The notes beneath the pieces are model-generated. The model did no database searches and was not told the origin of the DNA. It saw only the letters and a list, made by a program, of their open reading frames with translations. DNA of 64,000 bases from Xylogone sp. PMI_703 (taxonomy: Eukaryota; Ascomycota; Leotiomycetes). Position numbers and translations under genes: made by a program. Below are positions 34,358-46,913 of the stretch, piece after piece. The stretch lies in NCBI GenBank assembly GCA_021399445.1, contig JAJTUQ010000002.1:4154001-4218000 (forward strand). The letters run 5' to 3'. Position 1 is the stretch's first letter; each line of letters begins with the position of its first letter.

Positions 34358-34973
34358 ACAATAATCGAATAAGGGAGTAAACTGATAATTAAATTGCTGG
34401 ACAAGACTTGAAGTTGCACCGCTTACACGGTATAGCCCGTAGGCAGAATAGTTCTTTCGCATAATTGGTGTTTGCATGGTTTTAATGACTGGACTGGGCT
34501 TGGATACGGTGCAATAAGGAGTACCAGGTCTCGGGCTATATCCTTACACGTCGTTTTCTTTGTAACTTAATCCGTTGCATTGCGGTTCGCTCGATTACAT
34601 TAGCTAAAATATATCGAATACTTGATTAAGCGTTATTTGCTTTCTTTGGCTTAGTTGTTTGAGATTTTTTGTACTGGAGCCTGAACTGCGGAGTATTACT
34701 GTGTTTGGATGTACTCGTGAGAATTTTAAGTGAGTTAGCAAGATGTTATACTTATAGACGTTAAATTTCAATAATTACTCTCACTAAATCACAGTCACCT
34801 CAGTACGTAATTAATAGTGATGAGCTCAGTCAGGTTGTCGCCCACCGCCACAGATTGCGCTAAACCATTTCAAGGCCATTCTATGGCAGAATTAATACCA
34901 ACGTCAGCCCTGTTCAACTTCTTACAGTATCATAAAGCAATATGGATTGGTGATGACGACTTATTGAAAAGTG
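34358..34973. other. Spacer between UBC8 and PAN2
   Basis: 616 bp, AT-rich, holding the UBC8 3' flank and the PAN2 promoter and leader. No gene or repeat seen. Confidence 0.45.
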
Positions 34974-37900
34974 ATGGATGGGGATTGGGAGGAAGTAAGT
35001 CTCTTCGCTCAGTTACCGTTACCAGAAGGCTGTATGGGGGCGCGATATTATAAACGACCGCGGGGTAGCAGCTCTTTATCAGTAGCTTGGTTGCAAAACA
35101 AACTATCATATTGGATTCAAGCTGATGATTCCCCTCTATGCAGGTTGGGCGGCTGCTTCTGCCGCCTCCCGGAATCCATGCCAACCCCACGCAGGTGGCC
35201 ACAATGGCCTTCGATACAAGCCAGGAACTTCTGTGGACAGGGAATGAATATGGCAGGGTCTCAAGTTTCTATGGTACTGAACTCTCGCCGTACACTTCTT
35301 TTATTGCAGGAGAGGGCCCTGTACGCCAATTGCTCTTTCACGATAAAGGTGTTATAGCATTAAGTACGAAGAGCGTACATATGGCTAGTAGAAGAGGACC
35401 TCCGATATGGCATATCATGTAGGTATATGTTGAACTTTGGACCCTTTGGAGGCTAACTGCTTCTCCTGCAAGGCACGATGAAATGAGGGATCTAAGGTGT
35501 ATGAGTTATACCTCCAAGGGTACATCCGAAATCCTGGTTGCGGGCGTCCAGGATCAGATGTTTACTATTGATGTGGATAAGGGAACGATAACCAAGCAGG
35601 TATGAGGGAGCATTTTCTGTTGACTGGGGTTGCGCTGAACATTTAGATACCTACAAATGACCATTACACCATAATGAAAAGGAGTCGACACATATGTGCT
35701 GCGACTAAAGGTGGTGCTGTTAATATCCTGGATTCAATAACTTTCAATATCATCAAGGCCTGGAACGCTCATGCCTCACTCATCAACGATATGGATGCCC
35801 AGCATGATTTCATAGTTACCTGTGGTTATTCTCTTCGACAGCAACAGTCATATATGCTTGACCCACTCGTCAATGTATTTGACTTAAAACGTATGATCTC
35901 ACTTCCACCAATCCCTTTCCCAGCAGGGGCAGCTTACGTCCGGATGCACCCGCGGATGTCAACGACTAGTATTGTGGTGTCACAGCTTGGGCAAATGCAT
36001 CTTGTAGATCTGATGAATGTGAACACAAGCAATGTGAGGCAAGCTAATGTACTAAGCTATTTAAGCATGATTGAGATAGCTCCATCTGGGGAAGCTATTG
36101 CTCTAGCGGATGCAGAATGTAATATCCACCTCTGGGGTTCACCCTCTAGAATACGTTTTGCCGAGCTTAGCAATCCCGTTGAGTTTTCAGACCCGGAGGA
36201 GACACACCCCGTACTCGATTGGGGCGTTGACACGTAAGTTACGCCTATCTTATACTTAAAGAGCGCAAGTAACTCTTCCTAGCCCTTTGAACAGTATTGG
36301 CATGCCATACTACCGCGAAGCCCTTCTATCAGCATGGCCAAGCCATATGATCTCCGAAGTTGGGGCACCTCCTGCAAAATTAGACTCACAGTTTATGTCC
36401 ACTCTGAAAAATACGGATTGGGGAGGCTACGGGCGAAATCCTAGGACAACGAGGAGAAATCAGATAGAGAATACACGCGTGATAGAAAAAACTTCCGGTA
36501 GCATACAGGCCCCGAAATTCTTGAGCGAAAAGGCTAGGGAGGCAGTTAACGACACATCTGCTGAAAGACGAATGAGTGATGTTTCTGATGCTATTAGTTC
36601 ATTCGAGCTGTCAAGTCTGAAAGCAGATGTTCCAGCTATGTATAGAAATGTGGAGATCAAATACAGCAAGTTTGGCGTGGATGATTTTGACTTTGGGTAA
36701 GGCTAGTCCGTGTCATTATCCGCGGCTACAACTAACTGGGTTATAGGTTCTACAATAAAACTCAGTATTCAGGGCTGGAAATCCATATTTCCAATTCATA
36801 TGCTAATCCTCTGCTTCAAGTAATGCACTTTACCCCTTTGATTCGCAATTTTGCACTGCAACATGCTGCATCATCGTGTGCCAATGAATTATGCCTATTA
36901 TGCGAAATGGGATTTCTGTTTGATATGCTTGAAAAAGCTGAGGGATCAATATGCCAAGCTACAAATCTTCTTAAGACATTTAGTAGTCACCCTCAAGGTA
37001 GATATACTTTGGAAGCATTAAAATACAGATACTGACCATCCAGCAGCTGCTCCTTTAGGGCTATTGGAGGAAGATAACACTGGTACACCATTGACAACGA
37101 TGCTTCAAGGGCTTAACCGATTTTTATTGGAAAGAATCACTCAAGATTATAGGAGCATTCCACCCCATGCAAATGCATTTGACCAGGTGAGTATAAACCC
37201 CAAGGTTATAGCTGGTGAACTCACAGGAAGGTAGGTATTAGCGACCTCGGCCACAATTACTATCAGATGCATGAATTGTAGAAGTGAACATACTAGACCT
37301 GGAACAACCTATGTCAACGAGCTCGTATACCCAATACAGGTATGTGGTGTAGTTCTCCTGGAACATAATGTTTAATAATTACTTATGGTTCCAGAAAATG
37401 GGTGTGCGGAACGCGAGAACAGTTAAACCTTCATTCTCTCAAGTCCTAAAGGCAAGTGTAGAACGCGAAACGACAAGCAGAGGGTGGTGTAGCAGATGCC
37501 AGCGCTACCAGTCCCTAGCAACTCGGAAGACCATTCACAGTGTTCCTGCAGTTTTAATGCTTAATGCGGCTGCAAATAGTCCTGAAGCTAAGCAATACTG
37601 GGCGATTCCAGGATGGTTACCCGACGAAATAGGTGTTATTCTTGACCAGGGGCAGTTCTTTTGCTACCAGGGAGATGACATGAAACTACATCTACAAAGG
37701 GGAATACACAATATTGTGGTGTATTCACTAGTTGGTGTGGCTGCCGATATTGATAGTGGGCAACACCAGAAATCGCACCTAGTTTCCTTAGTAAATGGTT
37801 AGGTCTTCCTTTTATGCTTATGTACCCTTACTAATTCAGACAGTTGCTCATTCACAACCCACTGCACCTACGGAACCACAGTGGCATCTATTTAATGACT

Positions 37901-39069
37901 TCCTCGTTCGACCTATCAAGACAGAGGAAGCCCTAACTTTCAATACTTCTTGGAAGATGCCTTCGGTCATTACCTACCAAATCAAAGCCGCTAACAACCG
38001 TATCGATAATACTTGGAAGACAAACCTAGATACTTCGCTACTGTATATTGATAGAAAGTAAGAAACTTCCTTATAAAGAATATCCACACCCATTCTGACA
38101 ATCCGCAGTACGAATCCAGGGGAAAGAACATACCGGCCCTTGGATGCTCAGCGTGAAGCCCCCACTGAGGGCACAATCATTGCCCTTGACACCGAATTCG
38201 TTGCCATCCGTCAACCAGAAATAGAAATGAATTCAGATGGTGAGCGTGAGACGATTCGCCCTATAGTTTACGCACTTGCCAGAGTCTCCGTTGTCCGAGG
38301 CGCTGGCGAAGACGAAGGGTTACCATTCATAGACGACTATATTACTTCCAAAGAGCCAATCGTGGATTACCTAACTTCATACTCCGGTATTGTCTACGGA
38401 GATCTCGATCCACGACTCTCAAAACACAACCTTGTTCCTCTAAAAATTGCCTACAAAAAGCTTTGGATCCTCGTCAACCTAGGCTGCAAATTCCTCGGAC
38501 ACGGTCTAAAACAAGACTTCCGTGTTGCAAACATCCACATCCCCAAAGCACAAGTCATCGATACAATCGACCTCTTCTTTCTGAAATCACGTCTGCGTAA
38601 GCTCTCGTTGGCGTTCCTTGCATGGTACCTCCTCAAAGAAGACATCCAGCTCGAAACGCACGATAGTATCGAGGACGCTAGGACGGCCCTCAAGTTGTAC
38701 AAGAAGTACCTTGAATTCCAGGATGCCGGCATCTTCGAGACCATCCTACAGGATATTTACCGCACAGGCCGAGATATGAATTACAAAGCTCCAGCGCCGA
38801 AAAAGGAGGGAGCCATCATCAAAAGAACAGAGACACCGCCGATCTTGAACGACGGTGCAGGTGCAGGTGCCGGTACTGTTAATCCATCGGCTCTCGCAGG
38901 AGGAGGAGGAGGAGCCACATCTAGTCGAAGCCAAGAACAGGGACAGTCTCAAAATCCGCAACCTCCCGTCACACCAGTTCGTAAGCCCTTTGGGGGATCA
39001 GGATGGACTCCCGGGAAGGGTTCATCAGGAGGCGCATTCGGCAGTGGTTCACCATCGCCATTCCGATGA
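34974..39069 (+). CDS. PAN2: PAN2, catalytic subunit of the PAN2-PAN3 poly(A) nuclease
   Basis: Eleven exons: 34974-34994, 35144-35418, 35473-35599, 35647-36233, 36283-36696, 36747-36997, 37044-37186, 37235-37339, 37395-37797, 37844-38057, 38109-39069; 3501 nt, 1166 aa. The complex starts cytoplasmic mRNA deadenylation, recruited by PAN3 and poly(A)-binding protein. Regions in order: WD40 N-terminus ([40 protein letters not shown]), PAN3-binding linker ([20 protein letters not shown]), the inactive ubiquitin-hydrolase-like domain with zinc-type Cys pairs ([17 protein letters not shown]), and the DEDD exonuclease with [11 protein letters not shown] (Asp, Glu), [10 protein letters not shown] (Asp) and [11 protein letters not shown] (His, Asp). 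The C-terminus is Gly/Ser-rich ([18 protein letters not shown]). The first exon has only 21 coding nt (MDGDWEE). All exons join in frame. Confidence 0.95.
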
Positions 39070-39210
39070 ACTGTGAACTTGAAGTTGGGATTAAAAGGTT
39101 GAGATTTCAAAAGGATCTGCTTCCTCTCTTCTTTCTACCTTTTTCTTTCGCTTTTCCGAAAAGTAAATGGAGAAGAGATATAGTGTTTGTTTGCTTGCTA
39201 GAGATAGCGC

Positions 39211-39254
<44 letters not shown>

Positions 39255-39680
39255 GGATTATCCATTGTGAGAATCTCAGTTGTATTGGCTGTTAATGGAC
39301 ATTATAATCTCGGTTTAAAGGGTAAATGAGGGTAGTGAAAGAAGAACAGTGAGAATAGGGAAACAATCCAAGATATATAACAGATAATATTGCAATTTCA
39401 GCTTGGTTTGAGATAAATTATCATTATCCATATTGTTGTCCACCGGTTTGCGTAATGTACTGCATCAAGCAGCTCTGGGGGATGTATTTCCGACAAAGTG
39501 ACGTGAGGGCAGTTCAACTCTACCTTTTTGTCAAAAGACCAATTATTACAATACTTCGATGCGTAGCGTACTTATACAACAGGATTTGATCGTGTATAAC
39601 ATAATGGAGATGATGGGTCTTCGGTAGTTATCGCTTATCACCGCATATGAATCAACATAACGAGAATCCTTCCAATTAAA
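39070..39680. other. PAN2 3' flank with TG microsatellite
   Basis: 611 bp between PAN2 and the first tRNA gene. Apart from the (TG)20 tract at 39213-39252 I see no gene. An upstream flank of the tRNA pair starts about 39665. Confidence 0.45.
39213..39252. repeat. (TG)20 dinucleotide microsatellite
   Basis: Forty uninterrupted bases of TG, 143 bp after the PAN2 stop codon, probably in the 3' untranslated region. Such tracts are length-variable and can form left-handed DNA. Confidence 0.98.
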
Positions 39681-39752
39681 GCCTCCTTAGCTCAGTGGTA
39701 GAGCGCATCACTAGTAATGATGAGGTCGCGAGTTCAATTCTCTCAGGAGGCA
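39681..39752 (+). tRNA. tRNA-Thr (AGT anticodon), copy 1
   Basis: 72 nt, no intron. Acceptor stem GCCTCCT/AGGAGGC with discriminator A; D arm GCTC/GAGC; anticodon stem CATCA/TGATG closing the loop CTAGTAA, which places AGT at the anticodon (wobble A, read as inosine, decodes ACU/ACC/ACA-type Thr codons). The T loop is TTCAATT on stem GCGAG/CTCTC with one C-U mismatch. A-box-like TAGCTCAGTGG and B-box-like GAGTTCAATTC are internal Pol III promoters. A run of nine T at 39760-39768 terminates it. Confidence 0.95.
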
Positions 39753-39759
39753 GCTTCAA

Positions 39760-39768
39760 TTTTTTTTT
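39760..39768 (+). terminator. Pol III terminator of tRNA-Thr copy 1
   Basis: Nine consecutive T, eight bases after the end of the tRNA. Confidence 0.85.
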
Positions 39769-39849
39769 AAATTTATAATTTTTCTTTTATAATCATTCTT
39801 CCAGCCTTATCATGTGTATGTATCGCCATAAGAAAATCCTTTCAATTAG

Positions 39850-39921
39850 GCCTCCTTAGCTCAGTGGTAGAGCGCATCACTAGTAATGATGAGGTCGCGA
39901 GTTCAATTCTCTCAGGAGGCA
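39850..39921 (+). tRNA. tRNA-Thr (AGT anticodon), copy 2
   Basis: Identical over all 72 positions to the copy at 39681-39752, including the mismatched T-stem pair. The flanks are also similar: both are preceded by aatcct(t/c)(t/c)caatta and followed by a short A/C-rich stretch and a T run. This is a tandem duplication of the whole Pol III unit with a 97-nt spacer. Confidence 0.95.
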
Positions 39922-39930
39922 AATTCAAAC

Positions 39931-39940
39931 TTTTTTTTTT
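39931..39940 (+). terminator. Pol III terminator of tRNA-Thr copy 2
   Basis: Ten consecutive T, nine bases after the end of the second tRNA. Confidence 0.85.
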
Positions 39941-41004
39941 AGATACTTTTATTTCTTTGAATTTTTATACTTCTTAAGCTCGATATTAATAGAGTGATTT
40001 ATTTTTGGCAGAAGAAGTACGGAGTACTTTCGCGAGATTCGGATGTAGACCCAAAAAAGTAAATATCCCAGAGTTAATAGCCGTCTCAATGGTCGTCACA
40101 TTGCCTACAGTTTGTCTTCTTGGCTGCAGAGGTTTCTCTCTATTGTCCAGCCTTTTGCGCCGACAATGTTTTCGACATGGGCTTCAACCTCTTTAACACA
40201 AAAAGGGCCATTAACATTTTTGCAGTTCGGGCTCTTTTATCTGCTAAAGTATTCATGTCAAGAGAAAGGACTAAGAGTCCACTTTACGCATCAAACACAA
40301 TAATACGGAGATCACAGAAACACCCAAAAAGTTGACCAACGTCATTCTCTACCAGGTAAACTATATAAAATAGCCCACTAATCATCGACCTCCTCTGGGA
40401 ATTCGCCTCAAGAAGAGGAGAGAGGAGAAACTTCATCCCAAAAAGAGAGAGAAGATCAAAAGACAACATAACTTAACCATGAAAATGAAAGAAAATCACT
40501 TGTGATTTAATCAAAACCGTCCTAACTCAAATACGTCAAGTAAAACCGTACATATAGTAATATATGGATAAAATGTGACCGTAAACCCCTTGCCCTGAAG
40601 CCGCCGTCCGGGGACCAGCTCGGCCCCTAAAATGTTCACCATGATATTTTTGCCTTTTACGAGGAAAGGTGCAATTTCCTCGGCATGTCATCTCTCAAAA
40701 ATTCCCAAATGTCGAATGAAATCCCCGCCCCGTTTGCAATGAACTACTTCATTTTGTATGGGTATCGTCCCAAAACAAAGCCAAATACGTTTTTTGGGCG
40801 CACAGTGTGTTTATGACCGTCCCTATCGTACCTTACTCGCCGTAGTTCCGCAGCCATAGCTGTAGCCTAATATTATGCGCATATACCGTTGCCGTTTGTG
40901 GTGTACAATGAGTGAGTGAATGAGTAAAACGTGATATTTCCGTATGCAATGCAAGATTCAAAAAATGAGATTCGTTCCTTTTTTAGATTCGGACTGTTTT
41001 GCCT
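39941..41004. other. Spacer between tRNA pair and AP-1 3' end
   Basis: About 1.06 kb. It contains AP-1 3' untranslated sequence at its right end. Short open frames (40005-40335 +) have no recognisable homology. No further RNA gene seen. Confidence 0.45.
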
Positions 41005-43296
41005 TCACCCATTTCTTACCATATCTTCCATTGCCTTGGAATCCACTTTGTGCCCTACGTAATTCTCAAGCACTTGATGGAAATCGGACTCATTGACAAC
41101 CGCACCCGTCTCGGAGCACTTGGCCTTCTTCTGGAGGTCCTTGCAAAGCCCATCGAGATCGAACTCACCCTCCTTCAGCTTGGGACAAGCTTGGAGACGG
41201 TCCCTATAGGATTCGGTATTAGCAAATGGCCATGGAGAGGCACATACCCACAGATCAGCAGGGACAAAATAGAAGCAGCATACCATATTGTGTTGCACGT
41301 CAGCATCTTAGAAGTATCTTCACCCGGTACGACCTCTACATCATCGGCAGATTGGGCTTGATCAATCTGGCTAACGAGGTCTTTCTTCGGGCTAGAAACT
41401 GTATTATATGGACTGGTGAAATCTGTCCCGTTGAATGGATATGCTTCGCTGAAGAAGCTATCACCAAATCCACCACTGGCAAGGACATTGTCCTGTGGCT
41501 CACGGTAGTCACCGTAGAGCTGGGGATCAAATTGGTTGCCGTTCTGGGCAGCAAGGAAATCAATGCCATTGAAGTCGTAGTTAGGGGTTGAGAGATTATC
41601 TGTATGGTGGTTGTTGGCATTGGAACTGGTACTGGCACTCAAGCTGGCCGAGAGGGTACGCGGAATAGGGTTGTGGGGGTTGCCACAAGCCTCGTTGAGC
41701 TTCTGACAGAAGGATATCTCACCTGGGGAACTTCCACTCGAACACTTTCCATGTTCTTCGCCAATAGTGCCTAAAGTATTGTCAAGTGGCTTGCTATAGC
41801 TCGGGGACTGCGCCACCGGCTCGGGCGAAGTCCCGCAAGAAGAGCTGGGACCATGAACAGAATTGGATGATGCTGATGGCGAGCTATGCGAGGTGCTCGC
41901 CTGTCCGCCAGATCCGGATGTCGAATCCATACTAGACCGTGAGGTGTAGGAGTCCTTGTTTCCTAGGAAATCGAAGGGGGACTGGGATTTGCTAACACTC
42001 TCAAGTAGACTGGGACTGAAAAGACCAGTGAAGGTTGACATATCCGTAACACCTTGGCTAATGGTCTGGTTGAGACCCGCGGTAGTCTTGTTAGTGCCGT
42101 TGGTCTTGTTGCCATTGGTATTGTTATTTGAAGGCGAGTTCGCAGTTGCATTCTTCGGGCTGGCTGAGTCCCGATCGTTGGATGTGGTCTTCGATAGTTG
42201 AGCACCATTTGACGGAGACACTGGGGTGATGCCCTGCAAGGTCTTAAAACTCTGAGGTGTAGGTAGTCGTCCGAATCGCGGGAATTCGAACTGGAAATTG
42301 ACGTCATTGATAGATGAGGCGGCAGAACCTCTACCAGCCATGTAATTTGGATAGCTTGCACTACCAAGTGGACGAGCTGCTGCAGAAGCCAGGGAAAGCC
42401 GCTTCTTGTACTCACGCAATTCGCCTGTCAATTTCTCAATCTGTGCACGTAAAATGCTGTTCTCATGATTGGCCGACTCGGAGGCCTTCTGGAGGTCGTC
42501 CACCTTGGTCTCTAGATCTCTTAAATGCTTCTCTTTGCGCTCGCGGAAAGCTCGTTGAGCAGCACGATTCTGGGCCTTTCGCTTCTATAGAGTAGAAGAA
42601 AACCATGTTAGCAAGACATGATTCATTGCCTTGTGCAATTATCTAATGTCTACATGAGGAGAGAGAGAGAGCGAAAGAAGCGAGCAAGATCAGAAAAAAA
42701 AGGAGAAGTGTCCTTACTGATGTGGGTTCGGATGTCAATGGCTTCCGACCGGGCTTCTTGGAAGCTTTCTCCTCAGACTCGCGGCGCTTACCACCGCCAG
42801 CATCATCTTCATCGCCCGGATGACTGCGCTTTTCCGTGGAGCCTTCTTGATCGCCGTCGGAGGAAGTGCCAGGCAAATTGCCAATCATCTGACCTTGGAG
42901 ACCGTCATTGGTGAAGTCAAAGTCGAGACCATCGGCGTCGAATTCATAGTCATAGTCAATGAAGGGACTCTCCTCGAAGCCGTTCAGGGTGGCCGAGGTA
43001 GGAGTCGGCTCCATGGCTGGCTCCGTGGGAGACTCTAGGGAAGATGGAGCCATGGAAGTATCAATGCTGGAAGTAGCCGGGTTTCGATTAGAGTTGGATT
43101 TAGAGCTGGTCGTACTCTTGTTATTGTTCTTATTGTTGTTGTTAGAGTTGCTGCTATTATTGCTGTTGCTGTTGGAATTGTAGATAGCGGGGACAGCAGT
43201 GTTGGAGTAGAGCGCTGCGAGCAGGAGCTTCTCCTGGTCTGGTGAGAGGGTGAAATGAGGATTGAGTGGCGTTCTCGAGATCGTCCTTGACTCCAT
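41005..43296 (-). CDS. AP1: AP-1-like bZIP transcription factor of the Pap1/Yap1 family
   Basis: Exons on the complement: 42718-43296, 41284-42584, 41005-41203; 2079 nt, 692 aa. It is the redox-regulated activator of oxidative-stress genes: oxidation forms disulfides that hide a nuclear export signal, so the protein accumulates in the nucleus. The basic region KAQNRAAQRAFRERK starts exon 2, directly after the first intron, followed by the leucine zipper (LETKVDDLQKASESANHENS). Cysteine-rich domains: n-CRD around GKCSSGSSPGEISFCQKLNE and the next ACGNP; c-CRD LTCNTIWDRLQACPKL ... GLCKDLQKKAKCSETG. The c-CRD is split by the second intron at the Trp codon, so splicing is essential for redox sensing. 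The N-terminus carries an Asn/Ser repeat. The start at 43296 is chosen; the frame is open up to an ATG at 43365. Confidence 0.95.
43090..43185 (-). repeat. Low-complexity Asn/Ser-coding tract in AP1
   Basis: AAC/AAT and AGC/AGT codons encode a run such as NSNNSSNSNNNNKNNN in the N-terminal part of the AP-1 protein. Such triplet tracts vary in length between strains and are common in fungal transcription factors. Confidence 0.9.
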
Positions 43297-46200
43297 ATGG
43301 AGAGATATGTCGATGAGAGAGGGAAAGGGGAGACTGGTTCTGGGCGGCGGGGCTAGGACATGCAATACCTCGTTCGTTGCGTTGGTTCTGTTGGCCTTCG
43401 ATGTCGTTCCTCACCTGTGGCCTTGTGCCTTCCCCTCCTCGAGCGGATTGGCAATGGAGAAGAACGAGGCCAGCGACAGCAAGGATGAGAAGAACCAGAT
43501 AATGGGGTCGTGTATCAGAGAGAGAAGAAGAGATGACAGTAGTAGGGGTCGAGAACGGTAGATGAAACTTTTTCGTCTATCGGGGTCGATAGAGGAGAAG
43601 GGTCAAGCAAAGTGGCGAACCAGAAGATACGGGTGATCGTTCTCACGCAGGAAGCCGAGAGAGTGGACACTGGACACTTGGAGAAGCCGCCAGTGCCTGG
43701 GGGGAGTGGAAGAGCGAGAGAAGGGGGGGTGGATTGCGATCAGGAGAAGTGGCAGGATGGACAGAGTAACGGAAAGAATCGATGGAAGGAGCAACTGAAG
43801 GCTTCGTTTGGTTCTCTCTCGTTACGCTGGGGGGGAAATTCAGAGTAGGGCCGGTCTGAGGTGATGGCACAAGTGGTCGCAAAAAAGCAGTGCTGCCCTT
43901 GGACCTTGGATCTGCCGCCGCTTTTGCTGGCGGTTCAGGGCTTCGGCGGCAGTAACGGGGGAGAACTGGTGGGCGTGGTGGACTGAGCGGCCAAAGCGGT
44001 TGGCTGCCACTGGCTGCGACTGGCCTCGCCGCTTTAGCTGAGCAGTCTATTGCTGCGGTCAGGTGCGCGGGGACCGGCGAGAGCGTTGGTAGTTTGGTGG
44101 TTTGGGTGCTGCAGGGCGGTTTTTGATACTGCAAGTGCTGGGTCTGGGGGCCGTTTGGAAGATCAGGACTCCTGCACAGCTTCTCTCACAGATGCGGATG
44201 CGTGACACTGTACAGCGCCATGGTACGGAGTCGCTATTGTGCCGACCCATGCTGCCAGCAGATACCGTCTCGATGGCTATATCCCCGGCAGTCACGGTAA
44301 AGCAGTGGAATGCCGAGCGTTACAGGTACCTGACACGCTTACACGAGCACGACGAGTAACCAAAGAAAAAGGTAGGGTCCTGGGTCCTGGAGAGAGCGTG
44401 GTTGGGAATGGAGCTGGTGGAGGAAAGAGGCAACCACTGGCTGACGCTGCAGTCCCTCTCTGTGCAATATTGAGCTCTTTCCTTTCCCGCCAGATCCCAA
44501 TCGTCAAGGAGCAGTGGTTGAGGATCTGGAGATACTTTGTTGCAGTGTGACTGGCGGACAGGAGCGGGCGGGGCGGAAAACAGGTGCGCCGACGACCGCC
44601 AGTCGGGTGCTGTAATTAGCATACAAAAAGTATGGAGTACAGCAACCATCTCCCGCCTTTCTACAGTACAGTAACGGCAATAATGCGTTCCTGTACGATA
44701 CTGTACGATACCAGAAGGAGCAAAAGGGTAGGCGTAGGCGTGATGGGGATACAGGCAGTTGATTGATTGATGGAGAGATTCTTCCATTTTCCCTAATAAA
44801 GCAGCGCCAGGCCGCTTGACCAGAAAGGAGCATCTCAGGGCGTGGAGAGAACGGGTTCGGCGAGGGCGAGCGAGGGTCCAGCGCGAGGCGACTGATCGGA
44901 TTGTAGATGCTGATAAATCCAACTGCGTGCCGCCGGCCTAAGCGGCTTAAGCGAAACCGCCTAGAGAACCCGGTGGAAGCTCTTTTGCGGCATTTGGCTG
45001 CAGCTTTCCTTCAGGCAGGTACATGTTTGTATCCTGAGGTACCCAACCATTAGTCATCCAACTGACTCTTGCTTTTTGTATGAGACTCAAATTCCTGCCA
45101 TTTCTCTTCTTTGGCCTTATGTGCAGCGAGATACAGGTAAACATGCGGTCGCATTCGTATAAACCAGTAAGAATTTCTCTTTGCAGCATAACAGCACGAA
45201 ATTATCCCGCTACTTGTACTTGTACGGCCCCTTTCGCTGCCAGCACAAGATGTGTCGCTACTTCCGTGTACCCCGGTGTACGCCTATCTGTGTCTTGCCA
45301 AGGCCCAATTCCCCCAATGTGGCCAATCTGGTTGCGAGAAATGTCCCGCCAGGTACTTGTGGTAACGTACGGTAACTGCTTCAGTCGCTGCTCAACCCGC
45401 TTCCAGCGTGCTCCCCTCTTTTTTACCCCCCAGAGTGACTCAGGCCCGTCAGCCGGGTGACGCAATGCCGGTCTAGAACTGCTGGCCTGGCGCGGATTCC
45501 TCATCGAGATACGATACGGTTTAGACACGGATGTAGACTCGGCTTTAACCACCGTCGATTAGATCCTTCCATCCACGCCATCCCCTGGGAGGAGGCTGTG
45601 CGTCTGGCTGTCTGGATGTCATATCTGCTCAGGTGAGAAGGAGCCACGCGTGAAGTTCCTTCGTCCCGGCATTTGGGCTGCCATGAGGTCATCTATCCGT
45701 GGGATGCTGTGGAAAACTGGGCCGTGGCGTGAGAGCTCCAAGATCAGGAGCCTCTTTCGAAGCGGGTTATGTCCATATCGGCGACCTTTTTCCAGATCTG
45801 ATCAGATCACCATCAGGTCCCTTGAAGATTCTTGCCTCAGACATCAAGTCCCTGATTGTGGCGCCGTAGCTTTTGGTCCGCCACCATTCAACCACTCTTG
45901 CCTGCGCATCATCTCCTTCACCAATCCCTTGAGTTGCCGAGAGTGAGCGACTTTTGCCTCAAGCGCAGGGACTTTTCCTATTGGACGTCGCAGTTGCTAC
46001 ATCTTCATGCTCTCATACAGATACTGTAGTGACAGTACAGTATGCGGTCCCTGAAAATAATGCTCCACGGGAAGGCAAAAATGAAACCTTATGGTCATGA
46101 TCTGACCAATCGAGGCCTGCACTGAGGCTGCTGAGGTCCAAAAGAGGATATTCAAAATGGCCAAATCCCCAATCAAGCATCTACATGCCAGCGATACAGT

Positions 46201-46913
46201 AGCTGACTGGCTTTTTGATCTCTGCTATCTCTTTGGGGTAATATGCCGGCACATCGCATTCTCATTCGCTCCGCTAAGTGACCTGAGCAGATTCGTTTAT
46301 TGCCAATTGGGTTCCATTTAGATCAGAACAGATGTTGTACATGGTCTAAGAGAAGCTTAGACGACGGCGCAGAAGCAAATCTCATGGATCAAATTTGTTG
46401 TATAACGCACGCCGGCAGAAATCAAATATAGATATCTCGCCTGAGTTATTTAGTTTTGTTAGTCTCTTCTTAAGGAAAATTTAAGTGACTAGTACATTAG
46501 GCAGTGGATACCTCTGGCACAAGCTAATCAAGCCAACTGATGGTGAAAATGGTCAACTGTCTCGAGTGTGACTATCAGTAACATCAGCCACGAGTTTCCA
46601 GAATTCATGTCGACTGTAGCACTTATAAATTCGTACTAGCACATTTTTTGACCATATAACAAACTTTGAGAAGCTTGATCGTTTCCTCGAGATAGCCCCT
46701 TGCATCAGATATGTTCAGACTTCTAGATATGCCACCCTTCACCGCCTCCCCATCGAGACATGCACCATCATCATTGGACAGGACCAACAGCATGCATGCC
46801 GGAGCACCTCAGACCTCCTCATTCCACCACCATAACATCTTTCCACGTTTACCCAACAACTAGATCTGCTGTTATCAGTATCTCCATCTCAGTCAAAGAG
46901 GTTGACTGCAGTC
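43297..46913. other. Long shared upstream region of divergent AP1 and BSD-domain gene
   Basis: 3.6 kb with no supportable gene. The first kilobase is GC-rich and probably the AP1 leader and promoter. Several TACNGTAC-like motifs occur (44206-44230, 44665-44711, 46020-46040). Open frames of up to 200 codons on either strand (for example 44320-44922 -) overlap each other and show no domain. The right part (about 46.0-46.9 kb) is the promoter region of the BSD-domain gene. Confidence 0.45.

Noticed and set aside
44320..44922. 200-codon minus-strand frame upstream of AP1
   Set aside because: No domain, overlaps other frames, and lies in the long upstream spacer.
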